64,000 bases of DNA from Xanthostigma xanthostigma (lineage: Eukaryota; Arthropoda; Insecta; Raphidioptera; Raphidiidae), in the NCBI GenBank assembly GCA_963575645.1, contig OY754468.1, forward strand, positions 806,001 to 870,000, given 5' to 3'. A program made the position numbers and the translations under genes. The notes below the pieces were generated by a model. That model was not told where the DNA came from, did not search any database, and saw only the letters and a list, made by a program, of their open reading frames with translations. Positions 23,800 through 35,444 of this stretch are shown in pieces; positions within the stretch are counted from its first letter, which is position 1; each line of letters opens with the position of its first letter.

Positions 23800-24219
23800 C
23801 ACCCATACCCCGATTTACACGGTACTTGTTTTACACGTTTTCGCTTTTACACGGTTTTCCAAATAAGTTTTTTTTTATTTTTATCGCACTCTACTAAATG
23901 CTACTGTGATTGAACACGTGCGCTGTGTACACATCTCACGGGGAATCCCGAGCTTATATGCTGACTTGCTGCACACGCACACTGGTCTGTATTTCTTCGC
24001 ATACAATTAAAGTTTTATCTAGGGAAAATTGTATTTGAGTGAAAGTTTCACAGTTTCAGGACCTGTCAATGCATTTTATTTTTATTTCTGTGTACACCTA
24101 AAAATATTGAAAAAAATCACAACTGTTAAATAGCAAAATTATGCATTTTCTGCAAGCTTTTCGATTTACACGGTTTTCTCAGGAACCTACTATCTACCGT
24201 GTAAATCGGGGGATAGGTG
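23800..24219. mobile_element. TA-flanked MITE (Tc1/mariner or pogo type)
   Basis: It has 25-bp inverted ends with two mismatches (left starts cacccataccccgatttaca, right complement starts cacctatcccccgatttaca), each next to a TA. It is 420 bp and non-coding. The TA duplication and gatttaca-type ends suggest the Tc1/mariner/pogo group. Confidence 0.7.
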
Positions 24220-24539
24220 TACTACTAAAATTTTATTATTGAATTTTTCCGATAATTGTTATGTCAGTATTTCGAACACGGCCCGCCTTTACTTGACAAA
24301 AACGCGGATTATAGAGAAGTATCAATTATTAGCCTTGAAATTTTTAAAGTTAAACTTCTTTACGGACGGTATAGAAAGATTGAAAGTGTAACGAAACGTT
24401 GCATCGCGCAACGCCTCCTCTATACTGACACGCGGTTGAGCTAGTGATCGTAACAGGCAGTTTGTGTGTAATTAATAAGCTCGGATTTGTCTACGCGACT
24501 AGAAGTTTCACTTCTGTATTGTGTAATTGACGATGTTAA

Positions 24540-24992
24540 TTAGGCTTTTGAAAAAAAAATAATTATCGATTTTTTTATTGTATTTTAAAACTTTATTATA
24601 AATAATATTGATAATCGATGCGAAAAACTTTCAAAAAACTTTTTTTAAATTAATTATAAGCAATTTAAAATTGATAAGATATTAAAAAAAATCACGTGAC
24701 TGCAAACGCACTAAAATTGTTTTTGACAGTTGTGACGTCATAATGGTAAAATGTATATACGCAGTATACTATCAATGGCTTCTACATGTGTATTGACTAA
24801 AACATTCTGACGTCACATTATGTTCGGGAAATGTCGGCGCGTCTTCGGAACTGGGTACAAAAATTTATTTTTAATTTGATATAACTTTTGAATTATAACG
24901 AAAATAAAAAAAAGAAAAATAGTTTATTTGTTATAAAACTTATATACGATCTTTCCATTTATGACAAAAAAAAATTTCATTCAAAAGCCCAA
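24540..24992. mobile_element. Inverted-repeat element at an AA|TT site
   Basis: Inverted ends ttaggcttttga and ttgggcttttga. The flanks read ...gttaa and ttata..., so it sits between AA and TT with no visible duplication. Inside are gtgacgtcat (about 24731) and tgacgtcac (about 24810), as in the elements at 4291 and 30338. It is 453 bp and non-coding. Confidence 0.55.
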
Positions 24993-24999
24993 TTATAAA

Positions 25000-25425
25000 T
25001 AATTGATATTTCTCTATAATCGTATCAACAAACAGTGTTGAGCAAAATATTGACAACAAAAATGGATAAACAATTAGTGAATTAGTCTGTCACCAATTCA
25101 ATGTTTTTTTTTATCGTTTATCATTTATTTTATATAATGTTGCCCGGTAGACTTTTGTACGCTGTGAGTTTGGACTATAAAACGCGGAGTTCGTCCATTG
25201 ACGACATTTCACACATTGTTGTCGACATGAAGTCTGTAAGCAACAATAAAAACCGATTTGGTTTCAACTTCATCGCACAAAAAACGCATTAAATCTATTC
25301 TATATTATAAACTTTCTAGCCTACGAACCCCATCAATATAAATCGAGAAATTTTTTTTTAACTGAAATTGAATTACGCTCGGAAGAGTGAAATGGACTCA
25401 TCCGACGGAAAACTGAAACTATGCA
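25000..25425. other. Unassigned AT-rich DNA
   Basis: An open frame of 63 codons at 25101-25292 shows no recognisable domain. No gene is called. Confidence 0.4.
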
Positions 25426-25429
25426 TGAA

Positions 25430-25890
25430 ATAGCATATTACACCACAAGGGCCGAAAGTGTGATATTCTTGCCCTGCGTGCCATGATGACTGAGGCGAAT
25501 CCGATGGCATCATGGCGCGGAGGACAAGATATCACACTTTCGGCCAGTGTGGTGTATACTATTTTCTTCATACCTCGGTCGTAAGCACGCTTATTAAATG
25601 CAATAATTAATTAATTACTTAAAAACACAGATAAATTCCAAGCAAGCAGCTTTGAGTTTATACGTAAAAACACGAATGACAGCTGTTCGCGACTATATTA
25701 GCTTAAATGTAATGGGGTTGCTATGGAAACGACATCTAAACGACAGTTGATTGGTTGTTTTTGCTTTACTACCATGCCCGAACGTATGAACTTCCCGCAT
25801 CGGTGCGTGTAATCCCACCAATGCGTAAATGTTAGACTTTCTGCCTTACAATTGATGCCGAAAGTATGCACTTTTGATCGAGGTATGAAG
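25430..25890 (+). repeat. Dispersed repeat T with fold-back head, copy 1
   Basis: The head folds back (gggccgaaagtgtgatat / atatcacactttcggcc) and is followed by a body with gcaagcagctttgag and gttgctatggaaacgacatc. Copies: 59608-60050 (plus), 29700-29925 and 32135-32312 (minus, partial). It is non-coding. Confidence 0.65.
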
Positions 25891-25894
25891 GAAA

Positions 25895-26685
25895 GAGTAT
25901 TGTTTATAAAACTTTGCCTATATTATCGTTGTTCTTTAGACTGTTTCAAGAAGTTGCCGGCAAACCGCCCGTTTTGTGAATGAATTTATGAAAATTATAT
26001 AATGTTGGCCTTTGAAATTAGATTTCGTGGCTTCGCCGTAATGATGTTAGTTGTCGAGCGTCTATAATTTACAATATACAAACGACAGTGGAACGAACGC
26101 AACTTAATTTTGAAAATATATTATGTGCTTCTTCAGGAATTTTGTAAAATTTTATTGCCGTTTGGATTTCAGTAAGTGCTTAATGGGTGCTTCGGAACTA
26201 TATAGTTCAGATGCACATTACACAATATAATACGAAGCTTTCTACCTGAACTAACATGCTTTTCCACCGTGTTTACTGTTTGTCTTTCGTATAATACATT
26301 GTCTCATGTTTATATTTTCAATTTTGTGTATACACAGTTAAAAAAAACGTTATTTTTTATTAGTTTTTCCGGAATCGTTCTGCCATTCGAGGCTTTCCAT
26401 AGAACGGCTTAGTTTTACGTTAAAATCACAATGACACCAAAAAGTCGGTGTAGAGAAATGGCTCACGAATTATTTCAAAATCAATACAATGTTTAGTTCG
26501 AAACAAATCAATATAAAAAGACTTTAAAAAAAATTGAACCACTTTAAAAAGAATTAATTAAATTTAATTTTTTATGTGCCCGTGCACTTTCATTAAATTG
26601 CCGTCGAATTAAAAAAACTTTGTTATTTTACGTGTTTTAGTGTTTTTTTCTTAGAAAGGGTCAATTTATTTTTAAATGTGTTTTT
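25895..26685. other. Unassigned DNA
   Basis: Nothing I can name. Confidence 0.4.
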
Positions 26686-26689
26686 TCAC

Positions 26690-26937
26690 CACCTCCCAGC
26701 TACCTGCACGGAACGTGCGCTCGGCGGTGATTGGCCGTGATCGCTCGTTGCCTTTGTCACTTGTCGCTTTCCTGCTTTAAAGTACAGTCGAGTACGCTAT
26801 TGTCAAGTTGTTATTGTTATTTCAGTTTTGTTGAGTTGCGAGTTTGTAGTTTTTCAACAGACTGTACAAGCGCAAGCGCGCATTCGCATCTAACTTCCTA
26901 GCCTTTTAGATTCGTGGCGCGTACTATAACTTCGTTT
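26690..26937 (+). repeat. Inverted-repeat element R, copy 2
   Basis: It has the same core as 16241 and 43985 (ggccgtgatcgctcgttgcc, ctttaaagtacagtcgagta) and ends ccttttagattcgtggcgc. The left end is truncated. Confidence 0.65.
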
Positions 26938-27183
26938 TATTTATAAAAAAAAATATCCACGAACCAAAAGGGCCGTTTCTATTTTTATCACATATAAAAT
27001 ATGAAAATCTCCTCAACAGTCTTCAAGTCAATCGATCGATTGCATCTGTTTTCGTGGAACTATGTAAAACCTCTTGGGTGAGCTTTCTTTGAATAAGAAT
27101 AGCGTCGTTATTGTGTTTCGCTGTGCTGAAAGGCGGTCAAACAATTTCCTGTTAAAATTGTTGTTGCCCGTATATAGGAAAAC

Positions 27184-27548
27184 TATAGCGGTCCCGCCCG
27201 GTTTCACCCGGGTGCATAATAACGAATGGATGAAAAAGGGACATGAGTACGCACATTCATCTTAGTTTACCAAGATGAATGTTGTGTCAAAATTTCATGA
27301 TGATCGGAGTTACCGTTCAAAAGTTTTTTTTTTCGGACGGACACATTTTGAGTTACATTTTACAACATTTTTCATTGATGCTCCGCTCCTATTGGTCGTA
27401 GCGTGATATTATATAGCCTATAGCCTTCCTCGATAAATGGGCTATCCAACAAAAAAAAATTTCAATTCGAACCAGTAGGTCCTGAGATTAGCGCGTTCAA
27501 CCAAACAAACAAACAAACTCTTCAGCTTTATGTATTAGTAGGTATAGA
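27184..27548 (-). mobile_element. Helitron-like element, short copy H3
   Basis: It has the same ends as H1 with the hairpin ccggtttcacccgg next to the terminal gcggtcccgc (plus strand). It lacks the tRNA-like module and is about 365 bp. The terminal CTAG is altered to ctatag. Confidence 0.6.
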
Positions 27549-27549
27549 T

Positions 27550-28240
27550 ATAGATAAAATATTAAAAACGCATTGTTTCTTTATAAATAGCAGTCATGCG
27601 AACATGGCAACTACCTCTATTCTGTTGGTAGACTGTTAATTTTGACGCGCCGTAAAAATTCACTATCATCATTTTTTTTTTGTAACGCGCCGAAAGAAAT
27701 ATAACTTCAAAAATAAATAATAATAATAATTTATTAATATGTTTGAAATGAAATGAATATAGGTACTATTTAATTTGTGGAAGTTAGATTCTAAGTTTTT
27801 TGATAGTTTGCAGAGCTCAATCTATTTCCGTTTCGTGTAACAGTTAGTTCTAATCTTAATTGAATCGATATATTCGTTAGATAAAAGTTTGACGGACACG
27901 TTTGCTAACAGGGTCAGTCATTCTCTAAGATAACAGCGCTAAGATACTATATTTCAAAGAATTAAGACACGCTGCGGCGTCTTGTAGCTGTCAGAAGTTA
28001 GTTTCGCATAATTAATCCCTTTGAGGACCCGAACAGTCTCTTATGTAGATCCGCCGAATGTCGGTTAACATGCTGCGCTCCAATAGGACAAAGTGCTGAT
28101 GGAATTACTGACAAGTGACGTCACACAGTTGGCGTTTGCTATCTCCAGTACGCCAACGGTGCAACGACTGTGTCCCGCTGGAATACGTTATCCTGTACAA
28201 TTAATTAGTCCTCTGCAATTACCTATTGTAATCCACGAGT
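27550..28240. other. Unassigned DNA
   Basis: It holds an (ata)n patch near 27718. I see nothing else that I can name. Confidence 0.4.
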
Positions 28241-28244
28241 ATAT

Positions 28245-28450
28245 ACTATACTGGCGGTCCGGCTTCGCCCGAATTTGTAGATTGTCACCGTTTTTTCGTC
28301 TACTCGCGTTGCGGTCTCCACGAAAAGTGCTTTTATTTTAACGCGATAATATATATAGCTTATGCCCATCCTAAAAGTATATTCGTAATATTGGTGAAAA
28401 AAATTTTGAAATCGGATGAGAAGTTTACCTCCTACAACTTACAAACTTTA
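28245..28450 (+). mobile_element. Retroelement-tail fragment
   Basis: It opens with ctatactggcggtccggctt and continues in the style of RTE-derived tails (aatcggatgagaagtttacc). An 82-codon frame runs into it but shows no domain. Confidence 0.35.
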
Positions 28451-28479
28451 GCCCTAATAATATTATTCAATAAATAAAA

Positions 28480-28860
28480 TTATCGACCATTATCGACAAT
28501 ATATTAACAAAAAATATTAATTTTAGATCAGTTCTGAAGAAGGTCCAAATCCGGATTGAAACGTTAATGTATTATTTTATATTTTTTGTTAATACATTGT
28601 CTGAAAAACTGGTCGATAATTTTATTTATTGAAGAGTTCTAATCAGACGCTAATCAAAGATTTGCCTAATAATATTAAGTACACAAATTTTTGATTAACG
28701 TCTGAATAGAACTCTTCAAATAAATAAAATTGTCGACCAATTTTTTTCAGACTATATGTTGACAAAAATAAAATTATAAATCAATATTACAAAAAATGAC
28801 GTTTCGGTCTGGGTTTAGATTTTCTTCAGAAATATCTAAAAATATAAAAGAAATAATTAG
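28480..28860. repeat. Fold-back elements, two partial copies side by side
   Basis: Two members of the family seen at 7252 and 15505. The first runs from about 28480 to 28665 and the second starts at about 28690 (gattaacgtctgaatagaac). They carry the same word gaagaaggtccaaatccgga in opposite senses. Confidence 0.6.
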
Positions 28861-28952
28861 TAAAATCTACTTATTTTATAATATTTAGAATCAACTTCTG
28901 CATTCTATTTTACAAATTACTTTAAAAGTACAGTTATATAACTATTTCTATA

Positions 28953-29455
28953 ATCCAAATCTTCTTGGTTTCCGGGCTTGTATGCCGTGGTTCATTGGTA
29001 TTACTACCTGACGTTTCGTCTACAACTGCGGTAGACATTATCAAAGGCGATGTGGTAGCGGGCGAAGTGTCCTTCTAGGCTGCTCACAGGTAACTGTGTC
29101 GACAAGTGTGGTACTTCCGTCTTTTATAGTCAACGTGCTCGTGTTTTCTACTCGGTCGTAGTATGCTGTTCTGTAATTGGTCGTTTTATTCAGTGGGTTA
29201 GTTTTGCACAGTGCTGGTGTCCAGGTTTTACTTAGAGTCAAACTTTCATCTTTGCGGTTGAAATTATTTGTGTATTTTTATGGCCTGTCTTACCTGTGAT
29301 CAGCCTAGAAGGACTCTTCTGCTACCACATCGCCTTTGATAATGTCTACCGCAGTTGTAGACGAAACGTCAGGTAGTAATACCAATGGACCACGGCATAC
29401 AAGCCCGGAAACCAAGAAGATTTGGATCAACATCGGCCGTGAAAGCGTACACACT
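28953..29455. mobile_element. Penelope-like 3' ends, head-to-head pair A
   Basis: The minus half (28953-29282) and the plus half (about 29283-29455) are two copies of the same 3' end in opposite senses. The minus half still reads part of a Penelope-type C-terminus (LSKTWTPALCKTNPL). The outer ends read atccaaatcttcttggtttc inverted. Compare pair B at 41969, where the GIY-YIG-side coding is clearer. Confidence 0.6.
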
Positions 29456-29699
29456 TGGATATCTCTATAATTTTAGCATTATCAGTTCCTAGGTTCTAAA
29501 CCGGAAACTGGTGAAAGTAACAATTGGATTTTCAACTTATTGTTAGAAAACACGGTGCGCTGGGATCTAATAACTTTAGGAAAAAATAGAGGAAAAGCTA
29601 TTTTGCAAATGTATGTTAGTTATTATGTTGAGCAAGGCGTGAATATTTCGGCAACCGTGAAGAATATTATTATATAACAGATGTCGGTAAAATATTTTC

Positions 29700-29925
29700 A
29701 GCAATGCAGTTGACAGATTTCAAATGTGTTTTATTCACACAGCTCCTGCTTTTAAATAGATGCAGGGTCAGCCAGCAAACCAGAAAAAAAAATTTTTTTC
29801 GGGCGGTCGTAAAGCAAAAACAACCAATCAACTGTTTTTTAGATGTCGTTTCCATAGCAACCCTATTACATTATAGCTATATAGTCGCGAACAGCTGTCA
29901 CTCGTATTTTTAACCGACGAAAAAC
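29700..29925 (-). repeat. Dispersed repeat T, partial copy
   Basis: It contains the body words gatgtcgtttccatagcaac and gcgaacagctgtcac in the opposite sense to 25430. Confidence 0.6.
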
Positions 29926-29989
29926 AAAAACGGAGGAGGTTCTCAATTCGACGCGTATATTTTTTTTTGTTTTTTTTTTTTTTTTTATT

Positions 29990-30330
29990 TATGTATGACC
30001 ACGCATAACTTTTTACAGAGTAGTCCGATTTTGATAATTATTTTTTTGTTTGAAAGGGTATACCCCGAAGTTGGTCCCATATAAATTTGGTAAAAAAATT
30101 CCAACCCTAAGGGTAGGAAAACAGGGGATGATTGATTGTTCACTCACTGATTGTAATGTATGACCACACATAACTTTTTACCGAGTAGTCCAATTTTGAT
30201 AAATCTTTTTTTATTGGAAAGGGTATACTTCGAGGCTCGTCTCATATAAATTTGGAAAAAAAACTCCTACCCTAAGGGTGGGAAAATAGGGGTGATTTAT
30301 AGTTCACTCACAGATTTTCATGCTTTGTGT
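29990..30330 (+). repeat. Tandem duplication, about 168 bp unit
   Basis: Two diverged copies in tandem, each with taactttttac.gagtagtcc, gaaagggtatac and ccctaagggt.ggaaaa. This resembles the internal tandem units found in some insect non-autonomous transposons. Confidence 0.6.
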
Positions 30331-30337
30331 ATTACAA

Positions 30338-31613
30338 TAGGGAATATGCATGTGGTTTAAATTTACATGATTTTTTTTTCAAGTATCTTTATTGTCCGGA
30401 CATTATGCCTAAACAATTATTTTACTATTTAGTTCGCTTTTAATTGTAAAAAATATTAATTAAAAAGTGCAAAATAAGCGAGGGAAATTCAATTTTGCGA
30501 AACGCATCACTATTGGTCGAAACAAAACGTGACGTCACATGGCACGTCACGTCATCTGATTAATATTTAAATTTAATTTTCGGTAGATGGTATAACTGGA
30601 GTATGTTCTCGCGTTTGGTTTATCGTTCATGACAGCAGTCATAACCTAAACAGTGCATTTTTAATCATGAGTGAATGTCATCGTTATTTGACGTTACAAG
30701 CTACTCCTGTCAAATTAATAATCAAAAAACTGTCATTTAGACTTCACGTTTCTCGAGTTGTCGATGCTGCCATGGTAACTTTTTTTGATACAGTCTAAAT
30801 TATTTATAATCAAAAAATAATAATATAACGTTAGATATATGTTTCATAGTTTGAATAAAAATAATAATATTGATAACAAATATCTTTGATTTCAATTTTG
30901 TAATTCCCGCCAGTGCCATTTTAACCCATAATAAACCCTCGTCTTTATTATTGGTAGAATAAGTTGCAGCGTTGACAAACTTGTTAATGTAAATTGTAGT
31001 TGCGTCCAACTTATACAGTTATTTAGTCCAAAAAATGTTAAATATAAATTATTTAAATGGTCAATAAATTTAATTTTTTTTATATGTAAATAAAAAGGTT
31101 TTTTTAATCTATTACAGTTATTTTTATAAAAAAATCTTTATTTAAACATAATCAAAAATAGGTTTAAAGACAAATCGTGTACTGATTCTCTATATCTACC
31201 GTGTTAAATTTCTATTTTTCAAGTATTAATATTTCAAAAACTAAGCGGTCAAAAATTTTCAAAAAATTAATTTAGTTTACATACACTATAATTATGATTG
31301 TATGGAAAAAAAATTATTGAAAAATCTTTATTTTTTTTCATGCGCTAACCTCCTTAAAACTGAAAATTGTTATAAAATAACTGTAAAACTATAGTAACAA
31401 ACACTGAACTGACAGAACGTGCCATGTGACGTAACACAAGACCCGCGAAAAATGGCGGCGTTTAAACAAGTCGAATTTTATCGATGTTTTAAAATTTATT
31501 TTAATAATTAGTTTGAACATTTCCAAGAGTGTTTATATTTTTTATGGTGTTATAATGAATAATGATGTAAAAAGTGAATTAAAAATATAAAAAAAATGCA
31601 TGCATATACCCTA
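30338..31613. mobile_element. Inverted-repeat element at an AA|TT site, large copy
   Basis: Inverted ends tagggaatatgcatg and tagggtatatgcatg (right end complemented). The flanks read ...ttacaa and ttataa..., again AA|TT with no duplication. It has the same tatgcat core in the ends as the element at 4291, and internal cgtgacgtcac (about 30530). It is 1276 bp. A 69-codon frame at 30800-31009 shows no transposase motif. Confidence 0.6.
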
Positions 31614-31644
31614 TTATAAATTATATAGCCACAAGAAATTATAA

Positions 31645-32134
31645 AATAAAAACTTTTTAACAAAAAAATTAAACCGCCGAAAAACTGAAAAGCAAAAAAT
31701 AATAAATCTTTTTATTAAACTAAGTTCTATCTAAGTAGTTGAACGTATGTGACAGTCTAGTATATCTAAGTAATTTTGAGTCGGCGTCAAACCATCAATG
31801 AACAAAGATCGCTAAAAGAAATAACCAAATCAAATTAACAATGATACGTGAAATCTCCAGCGATAAACATTAACATTCCAAACATGCGCTCTCCACACGC
31901 AAAGACGTGTGCCCTCAGTGTGCCCGTTCGGGTTGCTCTGTCGCTGACATTAACTTCGTGAACGCTCAGAGATTTCCGGCGAAGGATTGTTGACGCCGAC
32001 TCAAAATTACTTAGATATACTAGACTGTCACATACGTTCAACTACTTAGATAGAACTTAGTTAAATAAAAAGATTTATTATTTTTTGCTTTTCAGTTTTT
32101 CGGCGGTTTAATTTTTTTGTTAAAAAGTTTTTAT
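31645..32134. repeat. Large fold-back element
   Basis: Arms of about 145 bp, nearly identical and inverted: left aataaaaactttttaac ... gagtcggcgtcaa, right ttgacgccgactcaaa ... gttaaaaagtttttatt. About 200 bp of unique sequence lies between. A 68-codon frame in the centre shows no domain. Confidence 0.75.
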
Positions 32135-32312
32135 TACGTATAAACTCAAAGCTTGCTTGGAATTTATCTGTATTTTTATGTAATTAATACGTAATTAATT
32201 AATGTGTTTAATAAGCGTGCTTACGACCGAGGTATGAAAAAAATAGTATACACCACACGGGCCGAAGGTGTGATAACCTTGCCCTGCGCGCCATGATGCC
32301 TGAGGCGAATAT
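32135..32312 (-). repeat. Dispersed repeat T, partial copy
   Basis: It has the head and part of the body of the family at 25430, in the reverse sense (gcttgcttggaatttatctg; cttacgaccgaggtatgaa). It abuts the fold-back at 31645-32134, which may have landed in it. Confidence 0.6.
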
Positions 32313-32314
32313 AC

Positions 32315-33220
32315 TATTAATATTGTTCTTTCAGTGAACTTATTACAAAAAAAGTATCGTGTGCTATTTGGACAGAAAGTTGGCGTTTGCGACTCGTGCG
32401 GCTACCATTCAAGTTCCTCTCTGCGCCCAAATATCAACCTTCTGCCCTTTGTAACACAATTTGTCCAAACCTGAGCTATAGTTGATATAAATTCAGCGGC
32501 AACTTCATGTTGTTCTGAAACAGAGTTAATGGTGTTGAATTTTGTATAACTCAAGGTTTATGCGTACAATTTATATACTTAAATTGCTTTTTCATTTCAC
32601 ATGAAATATGTTGGTTTCCACTGAACAAGAGCGCCATTTTTTAAAGCTGTATGTTTTATAATAACTGTCGACATATTATACGAAAGTCGCGATAGTTGTG
32701 GACAAAAGACTTTTACTGGATAAAAACAACTAATGCCATAATCACCGAACGTATAAGTAGTCATTTATTCGGTTCATTTGTTCTTCAGGTAACTATTCCT
32801 CCGAATAAATAGCGATAATTCAATTCACCAACCATAATTATGTTTATTGTAGATATAAATCTATTCTGTCCAAATTCTTGGGTATAAATATTTATTCGCT
32901 TGATAAAATAATAATTACCGTCACATAGATCATAATACCTAACCTATAAACGTGGGGTATTATATTTACAGTTTGCTCTTGTGAATTTATTTATGTGTTG
33001 TTTATTAACTTTTGTGAAGTGTATAGTTGTAAAACATTAAAGTTAGTGGAAGTTTTGTAAGCAATTGGGTTAGGATAAAACATTATTATTTTGTGAAACT
33101 TTTTTTCTGACGCTTACACTAACGCCATCGGTCGGATTTTTGGCTGAACGTCAAAATATTCAACAAAAAGAGCAAGGAGTATAGTGCAGTGTGTATTTAT
33201 TCTGTAACTAACTTTTCTAC
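32315..33220. other. Unassigned DNA
   Basis: I see nothing that I can name. Confidence 0.4.
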
Positions 33221-33223
33221 CTA

Positions 33224-33761
33224 AGGTGCACATAGGGAAATTAGCATTGGGAAAAAATACTTGGATCAGAGTTAGCCATGACTGCATTAATTGTTATTTC
33301 TATTGAATTATCGTGGTAATCTTGAGGATTTCTATTTCATTTTGATGTATTTTTATTTTACTTGGCTTTTTTAATAATAAAAAGCTCTTATAAATCATTA
33401 TTTTAATTTTTTGTACAAAAATAACACACAAAAACAACTACATCTGTTTGGAAACATTTCATTCAAAAATTGTCTGACTGGTATGACGTATGCGCGTTGG
33501 TAAATCAGTGACCCAGTGTCTTTAGGTTCAACACGAATAGGCGAAGATATTTGATCTCGCACCATATTTAAGTATTTTTGGGAATTTAATGTCCCATTAA
33601 TAAAAAAAGTCCAATTATGTTGTAAACATTTGAATATTTTCTTCGGTAGTATACACATTCATTTTGTAAAAGAATATTATCTGTCAAATTGAAAAACAAG
33701 ATTTCAAGGCTCACTCTGATCGAGTCATTTTTTCCCAATGTTAATTTCCCTATGTGCACCT
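33224..33761 (-). mobile_element. Mariner/Tc1-type element, internally deleted
   Basis: It has inverted ends of about 54 bp with a handful of mismatches, starting aggtgcacatagggaaatta, flanked by TA on both sides (33222-33223, 33762-33763). Length is 538 bp. It still holds a piece of transposase on the minus strand (33398-33658), so it is a deletion derivative of an autonomous element. Confidence 0.8.
33398..33658 (-). pseudogene. Mariner/IS630-type transposase fragment
   Basis: The 86-residue frame contains NGTLNSQKYLNMVRDQI and then PVRQFLNEMFPNR. These match the part of IS630/Tc1/mariner transposases around the second catalytic aspartate. The expected Asp-containing stretch between them (normally ...QQDGAPPH...) is reduced to LIYQRAYVI, so the catalytic Asp is missing. 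It is too short and damaged to work. The family is inferred from motif memory; a profile search would settle it. Confidence 0.65.
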
Positions 33762-33769
33762 TACGTGTT

Positions 33770-34330
33770 TACATACTGTATATGATGAATACCTAATTCA
33801 TTTTTGGTCCCCAAAAGCCGTACAACTCGGACTCTACACAAACATTCCTGTGGGCTGTGAACGCTATATATAGTAAGTTCCTATTGTGTGTTCGGGAAAG
33901 GTTTTGAACGCTCGCTTTGCAAAGCCGAATCCCGTTTTAGTCGCCAAAAGCAGGTCGGGTTGAATAGGAACAATGCACGATTGTTCATTTCACATTATGT
34001 GTATAAACAGTATATCTCTGGCCACAAAACAATAGCGCTTATGTCGATTTCTTTTTTATAAATATTTATTTATTCTTCAATACTGCTATATAGTCAGAGT
34101 GCCCGTCGGCAAAAATTTTACTGGCAAATACTTTCCCCAAACTTTGTATATGGCTTCATTAAGCCTAGTCTGACACCTATTTCCTCTATGACTTTTTTGA
34201 TTTTGGGGCGTTAACCCTCTAAATTTTCGTTTTGACGACATGTAAAAATGTATAGGTACTGTTTGTTTTTTTAATTGGATAGCTTAAAAGCTTCAACCAA
34301 AACGCTAAAATAATGTTCTCTGACAAATAA
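33770..34330. other. Unassigned DNA
   Basis: Nothing I can name. Confidence 0.4.
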
Positions 34331-34335
34331 CATGA

Positions 34336-34401
34336 ACCATTTAAAATGTCTGACACCTCGAATATGTCGACATATTCGAGGTGTCAGATATTTTAAATGG
34401 T
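34336..34401. repeat. Spacerless palindrome, 33-bp arms
   Basis: Centred between 34368 and 34369 (aatatgtc|gacatatt). Each arm is 33 bp and 32 positions pair. There is no loop sequence. It could extrude as a cruciform. It may be the joined ends of a lost element. Confidence 0.85.
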
Positions 34402-34404
34402 ATG

Positions 34405-35440
34405 GTTTAATCTGCAAATTCGAGTGAAGTCGAACCGAGCCGCTAATGTAATATAATATTTTTGGAATCCAAAATTTGACATAGACCATTTTGTCATCAT
34501 GGCAAGAGATGTAGCCGTATGAAGTTGTTCTATTTCCTTCATTCAAAAACAGTTGAATGTAGTATTCATAGCTATCTTTATACCACCAGCATTGCTATTC
34601 TATCTGTCTGTCTACAATAATACCTACTGAAGAAGTGAATGTTTAATTAATTTTAGATTTTTAATTATTAGATAGCACCGTTTTTTGTTATTCATTTTAC
34701 ATTTTTATTAGATATATATTTTTATTCAACTCATGCGCGTTATTCATGTTTTATCATGCCTAAAAACCGAACCCTAAATAGCCATTTACCGACTGGTGAC
34801 AATTACTTGTCATAACTCAATGAAGATTCCTACTAGCTCGGCCATTGTGGAGTAATGAAAATAAACGTAACTATTTTCTGAGTCGTAACGAAATAGTAGG
34901 TAACAACAACTCCGTTGTTACCCATTGAGGCTAAAATTGAGAGGCCGAATGTTTTCGACATGGAGTTTATTCATAACCGGCTAACCTCAAACCAAAACAT
35001 TGAATCGTGCTGTTAGTATTGACAGTTTTTTTATAAAGAAATAAATAGATATTTACATCTCATTATAATTAAAACATGGATAACGCGCAATTGTTGAATA
35101 AAATTATGGGCGCAACTTGTAGGCTAAGTCATGACACGCCATGAATGACTTAAACTACTAGTTACGCCAATAACTATTTCAATTTATTTTTTAAACTGCA
35201 AAAAGCATTGTCAGAAAATGACAATGATTTCGATAAGAAAAGCATAAAAGAATTCCTGCTCGAAAAAACAATTACACTGTAAGGGCACTAGTACTAAGCT
35301 TAACAGTGACTTAAACCATTCACATTGACGTCGTTGACAAAGATATAATATTGTAACAATAAACATTATTATTGTTAAGCTTTTATTATACTTTATAGTT
35401 TATCCGAAATGCGAATAATATAAGATCAGAATCATATTTA
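34405..35440. other. Unassigned DNA
   Basis: A 44-codon open stretch ending near 35281 looks slightly protein-like but has no recognisable motif. Nothing else is seen. Confidence 0.35.
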
Positions 35441-35444
35441 AATT

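Noticed and set aside
30800-31009. 69-codon frame (MDATTIYINKFV...)
   Set aside because: It lies inside an inverted-repeat element and shows no transposase or other motif.
35077-35281. Short protein-like stretches (MDNAQLLNKIMGA and SENDNDFDKKSIKEFLLEK)
   Set aside because: They are separated by stops, with no convincing splice sites to join them and no recognisable family.
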